Shown piece after piece: positions 25,889 to 34,134 of a stretch of DNA of 64,000 bases. The stretch is from Bdellovibrio sp047344985 (lineage in GTDB: Bacteria; Bdellovibrionota; Bdellovibrionia; Bdellovibrionales; Bdellovibrionaceae): positions 434,001-498,000 of the forward strand of contig NZ_CP178861.1 of the NCBI RefSeq assembly GCF_047344985.1, given 5' to 3'. Below the pieces are notes generated by a model. That model saw only the letters and a program-made list of their open reading frames with translations, did not search any database and had not been told where the DNA came from. Made by a program: the position numbers and the translations under genes. Position 1 is the stretch's first letter, and each line of letters starts with the position of its first letter.

Positions 25889-26911
25889 ATGACGAAGTTG
25901 AACGCTCTTATCCTGAGCCTGATTGTGAGTGCCTCAGCCGTGTCTGCCAACGCAAGAATTTTGCGCGGCGGAGATCTTGTAAATAACGGTGGCGGTATCG
26001 CCGAGAAAAACGTTTTCTATGCTTACGAGAAACTCGATAAGTACATTCAGATTTGCTTGAAATCAGATTCCTGCAAACTCAACGAACGCCAGCGCGGTCT
26101 TTTGCAAGAGATCTACGACCACATGTCTTTGGAAAAGGCGAACAAGCAACTGATCTTTGCCTCTGAGAAAAATGCTCCAGGTTCTTTTATTATCGATGGC
26201 CTTGTTCGTGTGGCAAAAACAGGAAGCACTGTCGGAAGCCCGATCTACATCAACTCGGATCTTCTTTACACTAAAAGCGAAGCCGAAGGTTACGATCCGG
26301 TCTCAATTCCCGAAGCTGTTGCGATCCTTGTTCACGAAATGGGTCACCACTATGGGAACTACACTCACGAGGAATTAGATCTATTAGGTGTGAGAGTGTC
26401 TTTGCTTCTTCAGCAAAAATTTATTTCCACGCCATTGATTCCTTGGAACTCTGAAATCTCTGCGACGGTGTTTAATCCAAACCTAACAACGTCGTTCCCG
26501 GAAGTTTTGTTGAACGTCGGCGATGACGTGATCGACATCAGCGAAGAATACAAAGAAGCCGTCGCTTGCGTCGGTATTACAGTTCCAATTCCGATCTTGC
26601 CGATTCCGGATTTAGAGCTTTTAAATAAAAAGCCTCAAGCTTCGATCTTGCACAACGTGCACTGGTCTAAGTTTAAAGAAAAAGATGATACATTGAGCGT
26701 GATGATCACAGGAAATGTGTCGAACAACTGCGTTTATAAGACAAACATCTTCATTCGCAACAACGATTCAAAAATCAACATCACATTCCGTATGGTGAAA
26801 TCATCGACGGGAAAATGGATCTACATCAAAGACTCTTTGGGTGTGGATCAGTACAAAGATCCTTGGTGGAAAATCATCCGCCTGCCTCTGAACCATCTAC
26901 AGACTTGGTAG
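25889..26911 (+). CDS. Exported protein with HExxH metalloprotease-like motif
   Basis: A 340-residue secreted protein with a signal peptide ending near S-A-N-A. Residues 149-154 read H-E-M-G-H-H, a zinc-binding HExxH, preceded by hydrophobic V-A-I-L-V and followed by T-H-E-E-L, where a Glu could be a third ligand. Two Cys residues lie early (C-L-K-S-D-S-C). The C-terminal 100 residues look beta-rich. It starts at the base after the TIGR02147 stop (GGAGGA ribosome site). A secreted protease acting on prey or self envelope is plausible but only the motif supports it. Confidence 0.78.
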   Translation: MTKLNALILSLIVSASAVSANARILRGGDLVNNGGGIAEKNVFYAYEKLDKYIQICLKSDSCKLNERQRGLLQEIYDHMSLEKANKQLIFASEKNAPGSFIIDGLVRVAKTGSTVGSPIYINSDLLYTKSEAEGYDPVSIPEAVAILVHEMGHHYGNYTHEELDLLGVRVSLLLQQKFISTPLIPWNSEISATVFNPNLTTSFPEVLLNVGDDVIDISEEYKEAVACVGITVPIPILPIPDLELLNKKPQASILHNVHWSKFKEKDDTLSVMITGNVSNNCVYKTNIFIRNNDSKINITFRMVKSSTGKWIYIKDSLGVDQYKDPWWKIIRLPLNHLQTW

Positions 26912-26916
26912 AAATA

Positions 26917-26958
26917 AAAAAACCGCATGAAGAACTCATGCGGTTTTTTTTGTTTTTT
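26917..26958. terminator. Bidirectional Rho-independent terminator
   Basis: AAAAACCGCATGA and TCATGCGGTTTTT form a hairpin around AGAAC, flanked by A and T runs. It lies between convergent genes. Confidence 0.88.
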
Positions 26959-26976
26959 AAACTTTGAAAGTTTAAA

Positions 26977-27246
26977 TTATTTTTCTACGCAAGCTGCTGT
27001 GTAGATGGATCTGTTCATGCGGAAGATGTTGTATGTCTTGCAAGTCAAACCTTGAGTTGAGCAATCAGCGCGAAGTTCAACAGCGCCCGTTGAATAATTT
27101 TGACCCATAACTTTGTTGTCTTCACACCAGCTCAAAAATTCAACTTCGAAATCGTCTGGGCGAGAGCTGATAGTTTCGTCTTGTACATTGATTTGCGCCA
27201 TTGCAGGACCAGCAACTAACATCATAGCTACGATAAATGCTTTCAT
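26977..27246 (-). CDS. Small exported cysteine-containing protein
   Basis: An 89-residue protein with a signal peptide ending at A-M-A-Q, leaving about 71 mature residues with four Cys (W-C-E-D, A-D-C-S, L-T-C-K, A-A-C-V) that could form two disulfides. The small, secreted, disulfide-rich form resembles other short exported proteins of this window. AAGGAG precedes the ATG. It has an upstream dyad at a distance similar to that of the 24453-24950 gene. No family is recognised. Confidence 0.75.
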   Translation of the reverse strand: MKAFIVAMMLVAGPAMAQINVQDETISSRPDDFEVEFLSWCEDNKVMGQNYSTGAVELRADCSTQGLTCKTYNIFRMNRSIYTAACVEK

Positions 27247-27316
27247 GAGGTACTCCTTAAAAGGGTTAGGTTTTTAAAATGATGGCAAGAAGTACGATGA
27301 GCGCCGTATTTCGTCA

Positions 27317-27358
27317 AGGGACCCTGAAAAGAGGACAATGTCGTAAACGTCATTGTCC
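27317..27358. promoter_or_regulatory. GGAC dyads upstream of the small Cys protein
   Basis: AGGG-A-CCCT lies at 27317-27325. GGACAATG (27333-27340) and CATTGTCC (27351-27358) are inverted around ten bases. The second dyad sits 87 bases from the small gene's ATG, close to the 90-base distance seen at the 24950 gene. Confidence 0.5.
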
Positions 27359-27466
27359 CTCGGAAGCTCGTGGAATGTGTCGACTCTTTTGACGGTCCTT
27401 TCCTTATTTCCCGTTCCGCGAGGGCCTTATTGTGGGAACCTTCGAAGACCTGTAAATTCTGCTCTC

Positions 27467-28111
27467 ATGAAAACATTATTCTTTCTTCTCAGTTTTGTGG
27501 TGGCTTCTACGGCGTTGGCTGAAACTCGTTATTGCGATGATATCAAGCGCGTCGTCGACACTCTTCCTCACTTGAACTCGGATCAGTTCGGCCGCTTCAT
27601 CAAAGACAAAAAGAAAGTCGATCGCATTTTGGTTTCTAAAGATCGTAAGGATCTTTACCTGATTCAAGACGACGTGGTTCTTAAGACTTACAAAGTGGCT
27701 TTCGGTCTTCAACCCAATGGTCACAAACAATTCGAAGGCGACCAAAAAACTCCTGAAGGCATTTACTATATCGACAGTAAAAATCCGCAAAGCGCTTACT
27801 ACCTAAGCCTTCACGTTTCTTATCCAAACAAAGCCGATACGGAATACGCGCGCTCAAAGGGAAAATCTCCCGGCGGCAATATCATGGTTCACGGTTTTCC
27901 AAATCCTGACAGACCGGATTTCTTAAGATTCGTTCAGGGCTTCCATCCGTACAACTGGACAGCAGGCTGCATGGCTGTAACGAACGAAGAGATTCGTGAG
28001 ATTTACTCCGTTGTTGACGTAGGTACGACAATCGAGATTTGTAAGTCATCGACTCAACCACCAGCACAAGCTCCAGCTCCAGAGGCTCCGGCACAACCGA
28101 AGACTCCGTAA
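27467..28111 (+). CDS. L,D-transpeptidase (YkuD domain), exported
   Basis: A 214-residue protein with a signal peptide from the ATG at 27467 (L-S-F-V-V-A-S-T-A-L-A); a longer upstream frame lacks a ribosome site. The YkuD domain shows V-H-G-F with His142 and W-T-A-G-C-M-A-V with the catalytic Cys168. A Pro/Ala-rich tail follows. The enzyme forms 3-3 cross-links or attaches D-amino acids or proteins to peptidoglycan. Bdellovibrio carries many such enzymes, used on self wall and on prey wall during entry. Having M instead of the usual V-R after G-C points to the ErfK-related subgroup. Confidence 0.88.
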   Translation: MKTLFFLLSFVVASTALAETRYCDDIKRVVDTLPHLNSDQFGRFIKDKKKVDRILVSKDRKDLYLIQDDVVLKTYKVAFGLQPNGHKQFEGDQKTPEGIYYIDSKNPQSAYYLSLHVSYPNKADTEYARSKGKSPGGNIMVHGFPNPDRPDFLRFVQGFHPYNWTAGCMAVTNEEIREIYSVVDVGTTIEICKSSTQPPAQAPAPEAPAQPKTP

Positions 28112-28167
28112 AAGAAAAAGGTACCGGGTCCCTTGTGAAGACGAGGCGAAGCTGGTACTTTCCCGCC

Positions 28168-28956
28168 ATGACTACAAAAGTGCGCTTTACCGTCGCCTAT
28201 GACGGGACCGGGTTCTGCGGCTGGCAGAAGCAAAAACAAGAAGACCAAATTTCAGTGGCTCACGTGATCGAAAAGGCTTTAGAGAGAGTCTTTAACGAAA
28301 AGATCACGCTTTTTGCCTCGGGTCGCACGGATGCAGGCGTCCATGCTTTGAACCAAGTTTGCCACTTTTCTACGCATCGCAAGATTGATCCGGCTAAGAA
28401 ATGGGACATTTGTTGGGCCCTGAATTCTCATTTGCCTCCTTCTATTGTCGTGAAAAAGGCGTGGATCGCTCCCGAAGAGTTTCATGCCACTTTATCAGCG
28501 ACCCACAAGACTTACCGTTATTTGATTCTGAATCGTCCTCGCCCGAGTGCTCACATGAACCGTTACGCCGATTGGGTTCGGAAGGACGTGAGCCTTGAAC
28601 ATCTGCAGGCGAGTTCTAAATTTCTCTTGGGAAATCATGACTTTAAGAGCTTTCAATCGGTCGGAACACCTATTAAAGACACGGTCCGCGAGATCTTCCA
28701 GGCCGACTGGAAATGGCGCCGTCCCGATGTTTTGCAGTTCGATATCACGGGCGATGGCTTTTTAAAGCAAATGGTTCGCAATATCGTGGGAACCTCGCTA
28801 ATGCTTGAGCGCAAAGGCGAAAACCCTAGTAAAATGGCGGAGATAATTAGTGCTATGGATCGCCGCCAGGCCGGTCCTCCGGCGCCAGCTCAGGGCCTTT
28901 ATTTGATGAGAGTTTATTATCCTCAGGACCTTGACAACCGGTGTATAGAACTTTAA
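28168..28956 (+). CDS. truA: tRNA pseudouridine synthase A
   Basis: A 262-residue enzyme that makes pseudouridine at positions 38-40 of tRNA. The N-terminal V-A-Y-D-G-T-G-F-C-G-W-Q and catalytic G-R-T-D-A-G-V-H (Asp55) are intact. Y-R-Y and the later F-L-x-x-M-V-R-N motif are also present. The ATG at 28168 matches the usual family start; a GTG 33 bases upstream would add 11 atypical residues. Positioned just upstream of rplM-rpsI, an arrangement also found in other bacteria. Confidence 0.95.
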   Translation: MTTKVRFTVAYDGTGFCGWQKQKQEDQISVAHVIEKALERVFNEKITLFASGRTDAGVHALNQVCHFSTHRKIDPAKKWDICWALNSHLPPSIVVKKAWIAPEEFHATLSATHKTYRYLILNRPRPSAHMNRYADWVRKDVSLEHLQASSKFLLGNHDFKSFQSVGTPIKDTVREIFQADWKWRRPDVLQFDITGDGFLKQMVRNIVGTSLMLERKGENPSKMAEIISAMDRRQAGPPAPAQGLYLMRVYYPQDLDNRCIEL

Positions 28957-29069
28957 AACATCCCTTCCCGCAAAATAGTGTAAGAGCCCGTTGTTAAACT
29001 CAAACATATTTTTGCCGAATGCACAGACGGTAAAACTGATGCGTTCAAATGAAACTGGAGACCTTTATA

Positions 29070-29510
29070 ATGAAAACTTTCAATGCAAAAGCAGATGAAG
29101 TTGAAAGAAAATGGTGGATCGTTGATGCCGCTGACCAAAAAGTGGGTCGTGTAGCTACAACTGTTGCTAACATTCTTCGTGGTAAAAACAAGCCTATCTA
29201 TACTCCAAACGTTGATACTGGTGACTTTGTTGTCGTTATTAACACGGACAAAATGGAGCTTTCTGGAACTAAATGGGATGACAAGAAGTACTTCCGTCAC
29301 TCTCGTTTCTTCGGTTCTTTGAAAGAGATGACTGCAGCTCAAGCAAAAGAGAAAGATTCTACTTTCATCATGCACGAAGCTGTGCGCGGAATGCTTCCTA
29401 CAAACAAGCTTTCTCGTCACGTTATCATGAAATTGAAGGCGTACACTGGTGCTGAGCATCCTCATGCTGCTCAAAAGCCAGCTCTTTACACACTTCCTAC
29501 TAAGAAGTAA
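29070..29510 (+). CDS. rplM: Ribosomal protein uL13
   Basis: A 146-residue large-subunit protein. It shows W-W-I-V-D-A, Q-K-V-G-R-V-A-T-x-V-A, G-D-F-V-V-V-I-N, and R-G-M-L-P. The ATG at 29070 follows GGAGAC and gives the family start (M-K-T-F-N-A-K); an earlier start would add seven residues. It is followed 12 bases later by rpsI, the usual L13-S9 pair. Codons favour common forms typical of highly expressed genes. Confidence 0.97.
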   Translation: MKTFNAKADEVERKWWIVDAADQKVGRVATTVANILRGKNKPIYTPNVDTGDFVVVINTDKMELSGTKWDDKKYFRHSRFFGSLKEMTAAQAKEKDSTFIMHEAVRGMLPTNKLSRHVIMKLKAYTGAEHPHAAQKPALYTLPTKK

Positions 29511-29522
29511 TCGGAGTAGACA

Positions 29523-29921
29523 ATGGCAGCAGCAGATAAATTCTATTATGCAACTGGAAGAAGAAAAACGAGCTCAGCGCGCGTTTTCTTGAAGCCTGGT
29601 AAAGGCACAATCACAATCAACGGAAAAAAATCTGATGATTATTTGAGCCGTATGCAATCACGCATGGTGATCGTACAGCCTCTTGATCTATTGGGCCAAC
29701 TTGGCAAGTTCGACGCTAAAATCACTGTTTCAGGTGGTGGTGAGTCTGGACAAGCTGGTGCAATCCGTTTGGGTATCACTCGTGCATTGATCGCATTCAA
29801 CGCTGAATTCAAAGGTACTTTGAAGAAAGCTGGATTCGTTATGCGTGATCCTCGTATGGTTGAGCGTAAAAAATACGGTAAAGCCGGCGCTCGTCGTAGA
29901 TTCCAATACTCTAAACGTTAA
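29523..29921 (+). CDS. rpsI: Ribosomal protein uS9
   Basis: A 132-residue small-subunit protein. The family signs are Y-A-T-G-R-R-K-T-S-S-A-R-V, G-G-G-E-S-G-Q-A-G-A-I-R-L-G-I-T-R-A-L, and the basic C-terminal K-Y-G-K-A-G-A-R-R-R-F-Q-Y-S-K-R whose last Arg contacts the P-site tRNA. Co-transcribed with rplM and ended by a strong terminator. Confidence 0.97.
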   Translation: MAAADKFYYATGRRKTSSARVFLKPGKGTITINGKKSDDYLSRMQSRMVIVQPLDLLGQLGKFDAKITVSGGGESGQAGAIRLGITRALIAFNAEFKGTLKKAGFVMRDPRMVERKKYGKAGARRRFQYSKR

Positions 29922-29943
29922 TCGTTTCGAGTTTTCGGAGAAG

Positions 29944-29976
29944 AAAAGGGAGCTGTTTCAGCTCCCTTTTTTTTTT
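29944..29976 (+). terminator. Rho-independent terminator after rpsI
   Basis: AAAAGGGAGCTG and CAGCTCCCTTTT pair around a short loop, then a run of ten or more T. Confidence 0.93.
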
Positions 29977-30071
29977 GGTTTTTTCTCTCTCGAAATTCTT
30001 TCCGAATTGTAATTTTCCTCTGATTGATTCGAACCTTTCAGGATGTTAATCCCGAAGATGAGGGGTTCATC

Positions 30072-31418
30072 GTGAAAGTTATTTTTGTTTTCACTTTCAT
30101 TCTTAGCAGTATTTGCCTGGCGCAAGAGCCAGCGGTGATGACGTCGGTCGCGCCTGCGAAAAGTGTTGAGCAAAGACTTGCGGAACTCGAAGCCAATCAA
30201 ACTTTGAACTACTTTTCTTTCAGTGGAACTCTGGTGAGTTCCTACAATGATATCGCCGTTAAAGAAACCTACCCCGTCGCTAAAGATCACAAGGGTTTGG
30301 ACTATTGGCATTTGCGTTTTTCTTTGAACGCGGATGCAGAAGTCAGTCCGCAGATCAAAGTTTACTCGCGCACGACGGCGACAAAGTTTTTCAATCGCTG
30401 GAGAGAGCAAGGATCTGACGGTGTATTCAATGATGACTTGGATGTTGCCTACGGGAATACGGGGTCTACGATTTATCTTGAACGGGCGTATGTGGATTTA
30501 TCTCCGGCGCAAAGTGCTTGGACGTTATCGGTAGGTCGTCTTCCGACGGTGCATGGCTCTCCGACAAATTATTGGGATATGCGACCGCGCCAGGGAACTT
30601 ATCCTTTAATGAATTACAACTCTCCTTTGGATGGCGCGGCCTTGACCTATCGTCTGGATTCGCAATTGTCTGAGGGAAATCAATGGGCGCTGCGAGCCTT
30701 ATACACACCTTTTAGTGATGTGAACGGCGGACGAGCAGGGGCGAATGATGAAAACCTCAGTCCTCCGAAGTCTGACACCAACGCGGGAGTTCCGACGGGA
30801 ACTTCTTTAAATACCTTGATTGATTTGGTGGCGCTGCAGTCGGATTACTCTTCAAAAAATATATCTTTTACGGATGAGCTTGGATTTATTCTGCAGGCCT
30901 ATCAGTTTTCCAATCTGCCGTTTTCATCAGGTGCGGGTACTTCCAATTTAAGTATTACTTCTCGTGCGGCTACCGCTTCTGTGGAAATGTTAGGAATTGA
31001 TCGCGGAAATTTTGATGTCTCTTTAAACTACACTTTCAATCAAACAGAGAGCGATGGTTTTTTCAACGGACCGGGAACTGGCTTTGGAACGACGAAAAAT
31101 TCCGACACGCTCAATGGACATGTTGCTCTGATTTCTTTGCGTTATAGAAAAGATCAGTGGGCAACGGGCTATGAGTGGTTGGAGGGTTCTAAGAATTCTC
31201 TCTATTTTTCTTCGGCTGACGAAGACCTCACGCGCTTTTATCGCACCAACGGGGTTGGTCATCACTTTTATTTCACGAAAAAATGGATGGACTTTGCAAC
31301 GGTCCGTGCAGGATTTCGTTGGCAGCAGTTTTCAAATTTACCGACCTTCATTGGTCCGGTTGTATCTTCTGATCGCGAAGTGAAAACTTTGTACCTCAGT
31401 TTAAGGACGGATTTCTAA
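30072..31418 (+). CDS. DUF3373-like outer-membrane beta-barrel protein
   Basis: A 448-residue protein. The GTG at 30072 is chosen because GAGGGG stands before it and a signal peptide (V-F-T-F-I-L-S-S-I-C-L-A) follows. A short coiled segment (V-E-Q-R-L-A-E-L-E-A-N) precedes about twelve or more amphipathic strands. The stretch V-G-R-L-P-T-V-H-G-S-P-T-N-Y, then R-Q-G-T-Y-P, and the DG-A-A-L-T-Y pattern fit the DUF3373 barrels. The final residue is Phe, as expected for barrel assembly. Its substrate is unknown. The stop overlaps the next start. Confidence 0.8.
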   Translation: MKVIFVFTFILSSICLAQEPAVMTSVAPAKSVEQRLAELEANQTLNYFSFSGTLVSSYNDIAVKETYPVAKDHKGLDYWHLRFSLNADAEVSPQIKVYSRTTATKFFNRWREQGSDGVFNDDLDVAYGNTGSTIYLERAYVDLSPAQSAWTLSVGRLPTVHGSPTNYWDMRPRQGTYPLMNYNSPLDGAALTYRLDSQLSEGNQWALRALYTPFSDVNGGRAGANDENLSPPKSDTNAGVPTGTSLNTLIDLVALQSDYSSKNISFTDELGFILQAYQFSNLPFSSGAGTSNLSITSRAATASVEMLGIDRGNFDVSLNYTFNQTESDGFFNGPGTGFGTTKNSDTLNGHVALISLRYRKDQWATGYEWLEGSKNSLYFSSADEDLTRFYRTNGVGHHFYFTKKWMDFATVRAGFRWQQFSNLPTFIGPVVSSDREVKTLYLSLRTDF

Positions 31419-31672
31419 TGATGAAAATCGTCCGATTTATTTTTCTTATTGTGGCTTTGCTGTCTTTAAAATCTCCGGCGTATGCTGGAAAGGTCGAGTC
31501 TGTTCAAGACGTCATGAAAAAACAATGTTCAAAACATGTGAGCCATCAACAGGCTTTGTCGTTGATACGTCCGCTTTATCTTACATGTATCCCGGGAACT
31601 CTTGTCAGCGTCGATGAGAAATGCAAAGTGCAGTGCTTGAAATCCAATGCCGGTGCGGTGATCGGAAGATAG
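31418..31672 (+). CDS. Small exported Cys-containing protein coupled to the barrel gene
   Basis: An 84-residue protein starting in the TAATG overlap of the barrel gene (two consecutive ATGs). The signal peptide ends at A-Y-A. The mature 60 residues hold four Cys (K-Q-C-S, L-T-C-I, E-K-C-K, V-Q-C-L). It may be a periplasmic partner of the preceding barrel. No family is recognised. Confidence 0.7.
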   Translation: MMKIVRFIFLIVALLSLKSPAYAGKVESVQDVMKKQCSKHVSHQQALSLIRPLYLTCIPGTLVSVDEKCKVQCLKSNAGAVIGR

Positions 31673-31676
31673 AAAT

Positions 31677-31712
31677 AAAAAAGGCTCCCTTGTGAGGAGC
31701 CTTTTTTGTTTT
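31677..31712. terminator. Bidirectional Rho-independent terminator
   Basis: AAAAAGGCTCC and GGAGCCTTTTT form a hairpin between convergent genes, with A and T runs on both sides. Confidence 0.9.
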
Positions 31713-31728
31713 TCTTGTTAGCAAAAAA

Positions 31729-32118
31729 TTATTTTGTTGTGCAAGAAAGTGGGTAGATGTTTCCGTTAGCTGCAAGGAAACCACCGAAAGAACCATCAGC
31801 TTCTTTACCCAAGCCCAAGAAACCTGTGTTTTTGATAACGCCATCTTCTTGAGAAGATTTGTCAGTCAAAGCCAAAAGATTCAAGAAACCATTTTGGATT
31901 TGCGCCGCTACAGTGCCTTTATCCATTTGAGAGAAGAACACAGATTGAGCGCTCTTTTCATTCAAAGAAACGATAACGAAATCTGCTGATTGATCGTCAG
32001 CAAGATCAATGTTCAAGCTCACAGAAGTACTTTCTGGAACTACACATTTCAAAACTGTTGTGTCTGCCATTGCAGAAGAACCGATAAGAACCAAAGCTGC
32101 TACGATAAGCTTTTTCAT
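31729..32118 (-). CDS. Small exported hypothetical protein
   Basis: A 129-residue protein with a signal peptide ending at A-M-A-D. Mature Cys residues occur near the start (L-K-C-V-V-P) and near the end (L-S-C-T-T-K), suggesting a disulfide that ties the termini. The middle is rich in Gly and Ser and predicted beta. GGAGGG precedes the ATG. Upstream dyads resemble the arrangement at the other small exported genes. No family is recognised. Confidence 0.75.
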   Translation of the reverse strand: MKKLIVAALVLIGSSAMADTTVLKCVVPESTSVSLNIDLADDQSADFVIVSLNEKSAQSVFFSQMDKGTVAAQIQNGFLNLLALTDKSSQEDGVIKNTGFLGLGKEADGSFGGFLAANGNIYPLSCTTK

Positions 32119-32178
32119 GAAAACCCTCCATTAGGTGTCAAACGGTAGGGAGGCTATTTCACGCTGGACTGTGAGGCA

Positions 32179-32208
32179 ATGCAAATGCATCGCACTATCG
32201 GGCGATAG
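32179..32208. promoter_or_regulatory. Two short palindromes upstream of the 31729-32118 gene
   Basis: ATGCA-AA-TGCAT lies at 32179-32190 and CTATCG-GG-CGATAG at 32195-32208. The second is 77 bases from the start codon of the small exported gene. Both are candidate operators. Confidence 0.4.
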
Positions 32209-32338
32209 GGTGGAAATTCCTGGAAAAATGGACGCATATTCTTTGCTAGCACAAAGTCTGATTCATTGTGATTTAACGGACAGAGCTGCGTTTGGCGGTT
32301 ATTCTGATTGTTAAGGATAAATAAAGAAGGACGTTACT

Positions 32339-34123
32339 GTGAAGATCGTTTTCGCAACTTTGATTTGCATCAGCTTCGGGATTTCTTTCGCTTTTGCTCA
32401 AACTCCGCCAGAGAAAAAATCTCCAGAGTATTCTAAGCCCTTGTTCTTTGCGGTGATGGATCAAGAATTGAAAATCAAAAATCCGCAGATTGATTACGAT
32501 TTAAAAAAATCCAAAGGCAAATCGCTGGAAATCAACGGTCTTGTCTTTGATGGCGATTCTTTCTCTGCAAAATTGGAAAATGAATCTTTGAACTTCACAT
32601 GGAATCCGGAGTTAGTTCCAGGTGGCGAAATCACCGTCATCAATCAGCAGGGAAAAGAACTGTGGAAACAGAAGGTCGAGGGCACAGGCGTTTGGTCGTT
32701 TAAAGATCTAAAAGGAGCAAAAGCTCCGCAATGGAAAGATGGCGAGCATTTTCGTTTCTGTCTACGTTCTGAAGTCGAAAAAGGTTATTCCAGTCTTTGT
32801 ACTGCGTGGTACGGAATTGAAATCAAAGAATCTAGCATGCAAATGGGACCGGCTAAATCAGAAGCCACGGCTCGCGTGATTATTCAAAACGAAGAAAAGA
32901 AATTAAAAGGTGTCGAAGAGGTCGCAGTTGGTGCCCCGGTTCAGTTCCTGGCGACACTGAATAATAATGCTACTTATGAATTCGTTTCTGAACCAATTTC
33001 TCCTGTTATCAAAGACATGATTGAATCTGAAAAAGAAGGTCAGGTGACTCTCACGGGGGAACTTCCTGCTCCACTGAAAGCGGAAGCGCAGATTCTTCCT
33101 GGCAATGACTATAGCAAGGTCACAAAATTTTTGGGTTTTGAAAGCACCATTGGAGCTTCTCGTGATTTGTGGCAGGCCGACGTCGTTCAAAAAAATGCGC
33201 GTTTGATCCTGCCTGGAAAATCCGGCGGGGTTTTCAGTTATGCCTTGGAAATCACGGATCCTCCTCGACAGAAAGACCGCCGTTATATTTCTGATAAATC
33301 GTTGCTGGGAACTTATTCGGCGAAGGACAAAATGACGGTTAAAGATGTTGAAGATCATTTGCAGGTCTGGGAGTTTTCGGCTCCTGAAAAATTTGCGATG
33401 AACACGGCCTTCCTTGAAATTCCAGGCGAAAAAGTAACGCACAAGTCTTATTTGGACATTTATCGCGGTGGCGCGGGTGAGGCGAGTTTGCGTTTGACGG
33501 GGGTTCTTACCAGCGGCAGTGACTTTGTGATGTTGGGTGAAGGACACGTTTCTTGGTGGTTTAACGACATCTTTGGTTGGCAAAATTACTATCTTTCAAA
33601 ACAAAGATGGGGTGTGAGCGCTCGTTATTTCACATCAATCACGAAGCTTCCGGCTTCCGACGACACGGGTTCAAGTGAAGACGTCGATCTAAAAGTAGCG
33701 CAAGCGGATCTGCGCTACCGTTTTAATCCGGGCCTATGGGAAAAAGATGAAGCGGTGGGTTTGATTTTAGCTTATGAATCCATGCAAGTCGGTGATTTGA
33801 CCGTTCCAAAAACAGGTGTGGGTCTTTTCTGGGCCCGCTCAATGCCACGCGTGTTGGATTATTGGTTTAGCAAAATTCCATTTATGAATTATCCAAAGTG
33901 GGTGGATATGGAATTTATTAAATACGTTTCCTCCACAGACAGCGACATTTCTTTGGGTAACGATTACGTTATCAACTTTCATGGAAAGGTGATGTGGACG
34001 CCCCGATTTTTTGGTGAAGCCGGTTTTGGTTCGAAGAATTATTACTTTGAAAAAAAATCGGATGGCTCTGGCGCGAAGCTGACGACGTTCTTTGGAACTA
34101 TCGGCGCAGGTATTAACTTCTAA
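32339..34123 (+). CDS. Large exported protein with C-terminal barrel-like region
   Basis: A 594-residue protein from a GTG start preceded by GAAGGA. The signal peptide ends at S-F-A-F-A-Q. The N-terminal 350 residues are soluble-looking and beta-rich. From about residue 390 onward alternating strands with aromatic girdles (E-G-H-V-S-W-W-F, W-G-V-S-A-R-Y-F, V-I-N-F-H-G-K-V) suggest an outer-membrane barrel, and the last residue is Phe (G-A-G-I-N-F). Twelve bases before the next kinase gene, so probably co-transcribed. No family is recognised. Confidence 0.75.
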   Translation: MKIVFATLICISFGISFAFAQTPPEKKSPEYSKPLFFAVMDQELKIKNPQIDYDLKKSKGKSLEINGLVFDGDSFSAKLENESLNFTWNPELVPGGEITVINQQGKELWKQKVEGTGVWSFKDLKGAKAPQWKDGEHFRFCLRSEVEKGYSSLCTAWYGIEIKESSMQMGPAKSEATARVIIQNEEKKLKGVEEVAVGAPVQFLATLNNNATYEFVSEPISPVIKDMIESEKEGQVTLTGELPAPLKAEAQILPGNDYSKVTKFLGFESTIGASRDLWQADVVQKNARLILPGKSGGVFSYALEITDPPRQKDRRYISDKSLLGTYSAKDKMTVKDVEDHLQVWEFSAPEKFAMNTAFLEIPGEKVTHKSYLDIYRGGAGEASLRLTGVLTSGSDFVMLGEGHVSWWFNDIFGWQNYYLSKQRWGVSARYFTSITKLPASDDTGSSEDVDLKVAQADLRYRFNPGLWEKDEAVGLILAYESMQVGDLTVPKTGVGLFWARSMPRVLDYWFSKIPFMNYPKWVDMEFIKYVSSTDSDISLGNDYVINFHGKVMWTPRFFGEAGFGSKNYYFEKKSDGSGAKLTTFFGTIGAGINF

Positions 34124-34134
34124 TTGCGGAATCG

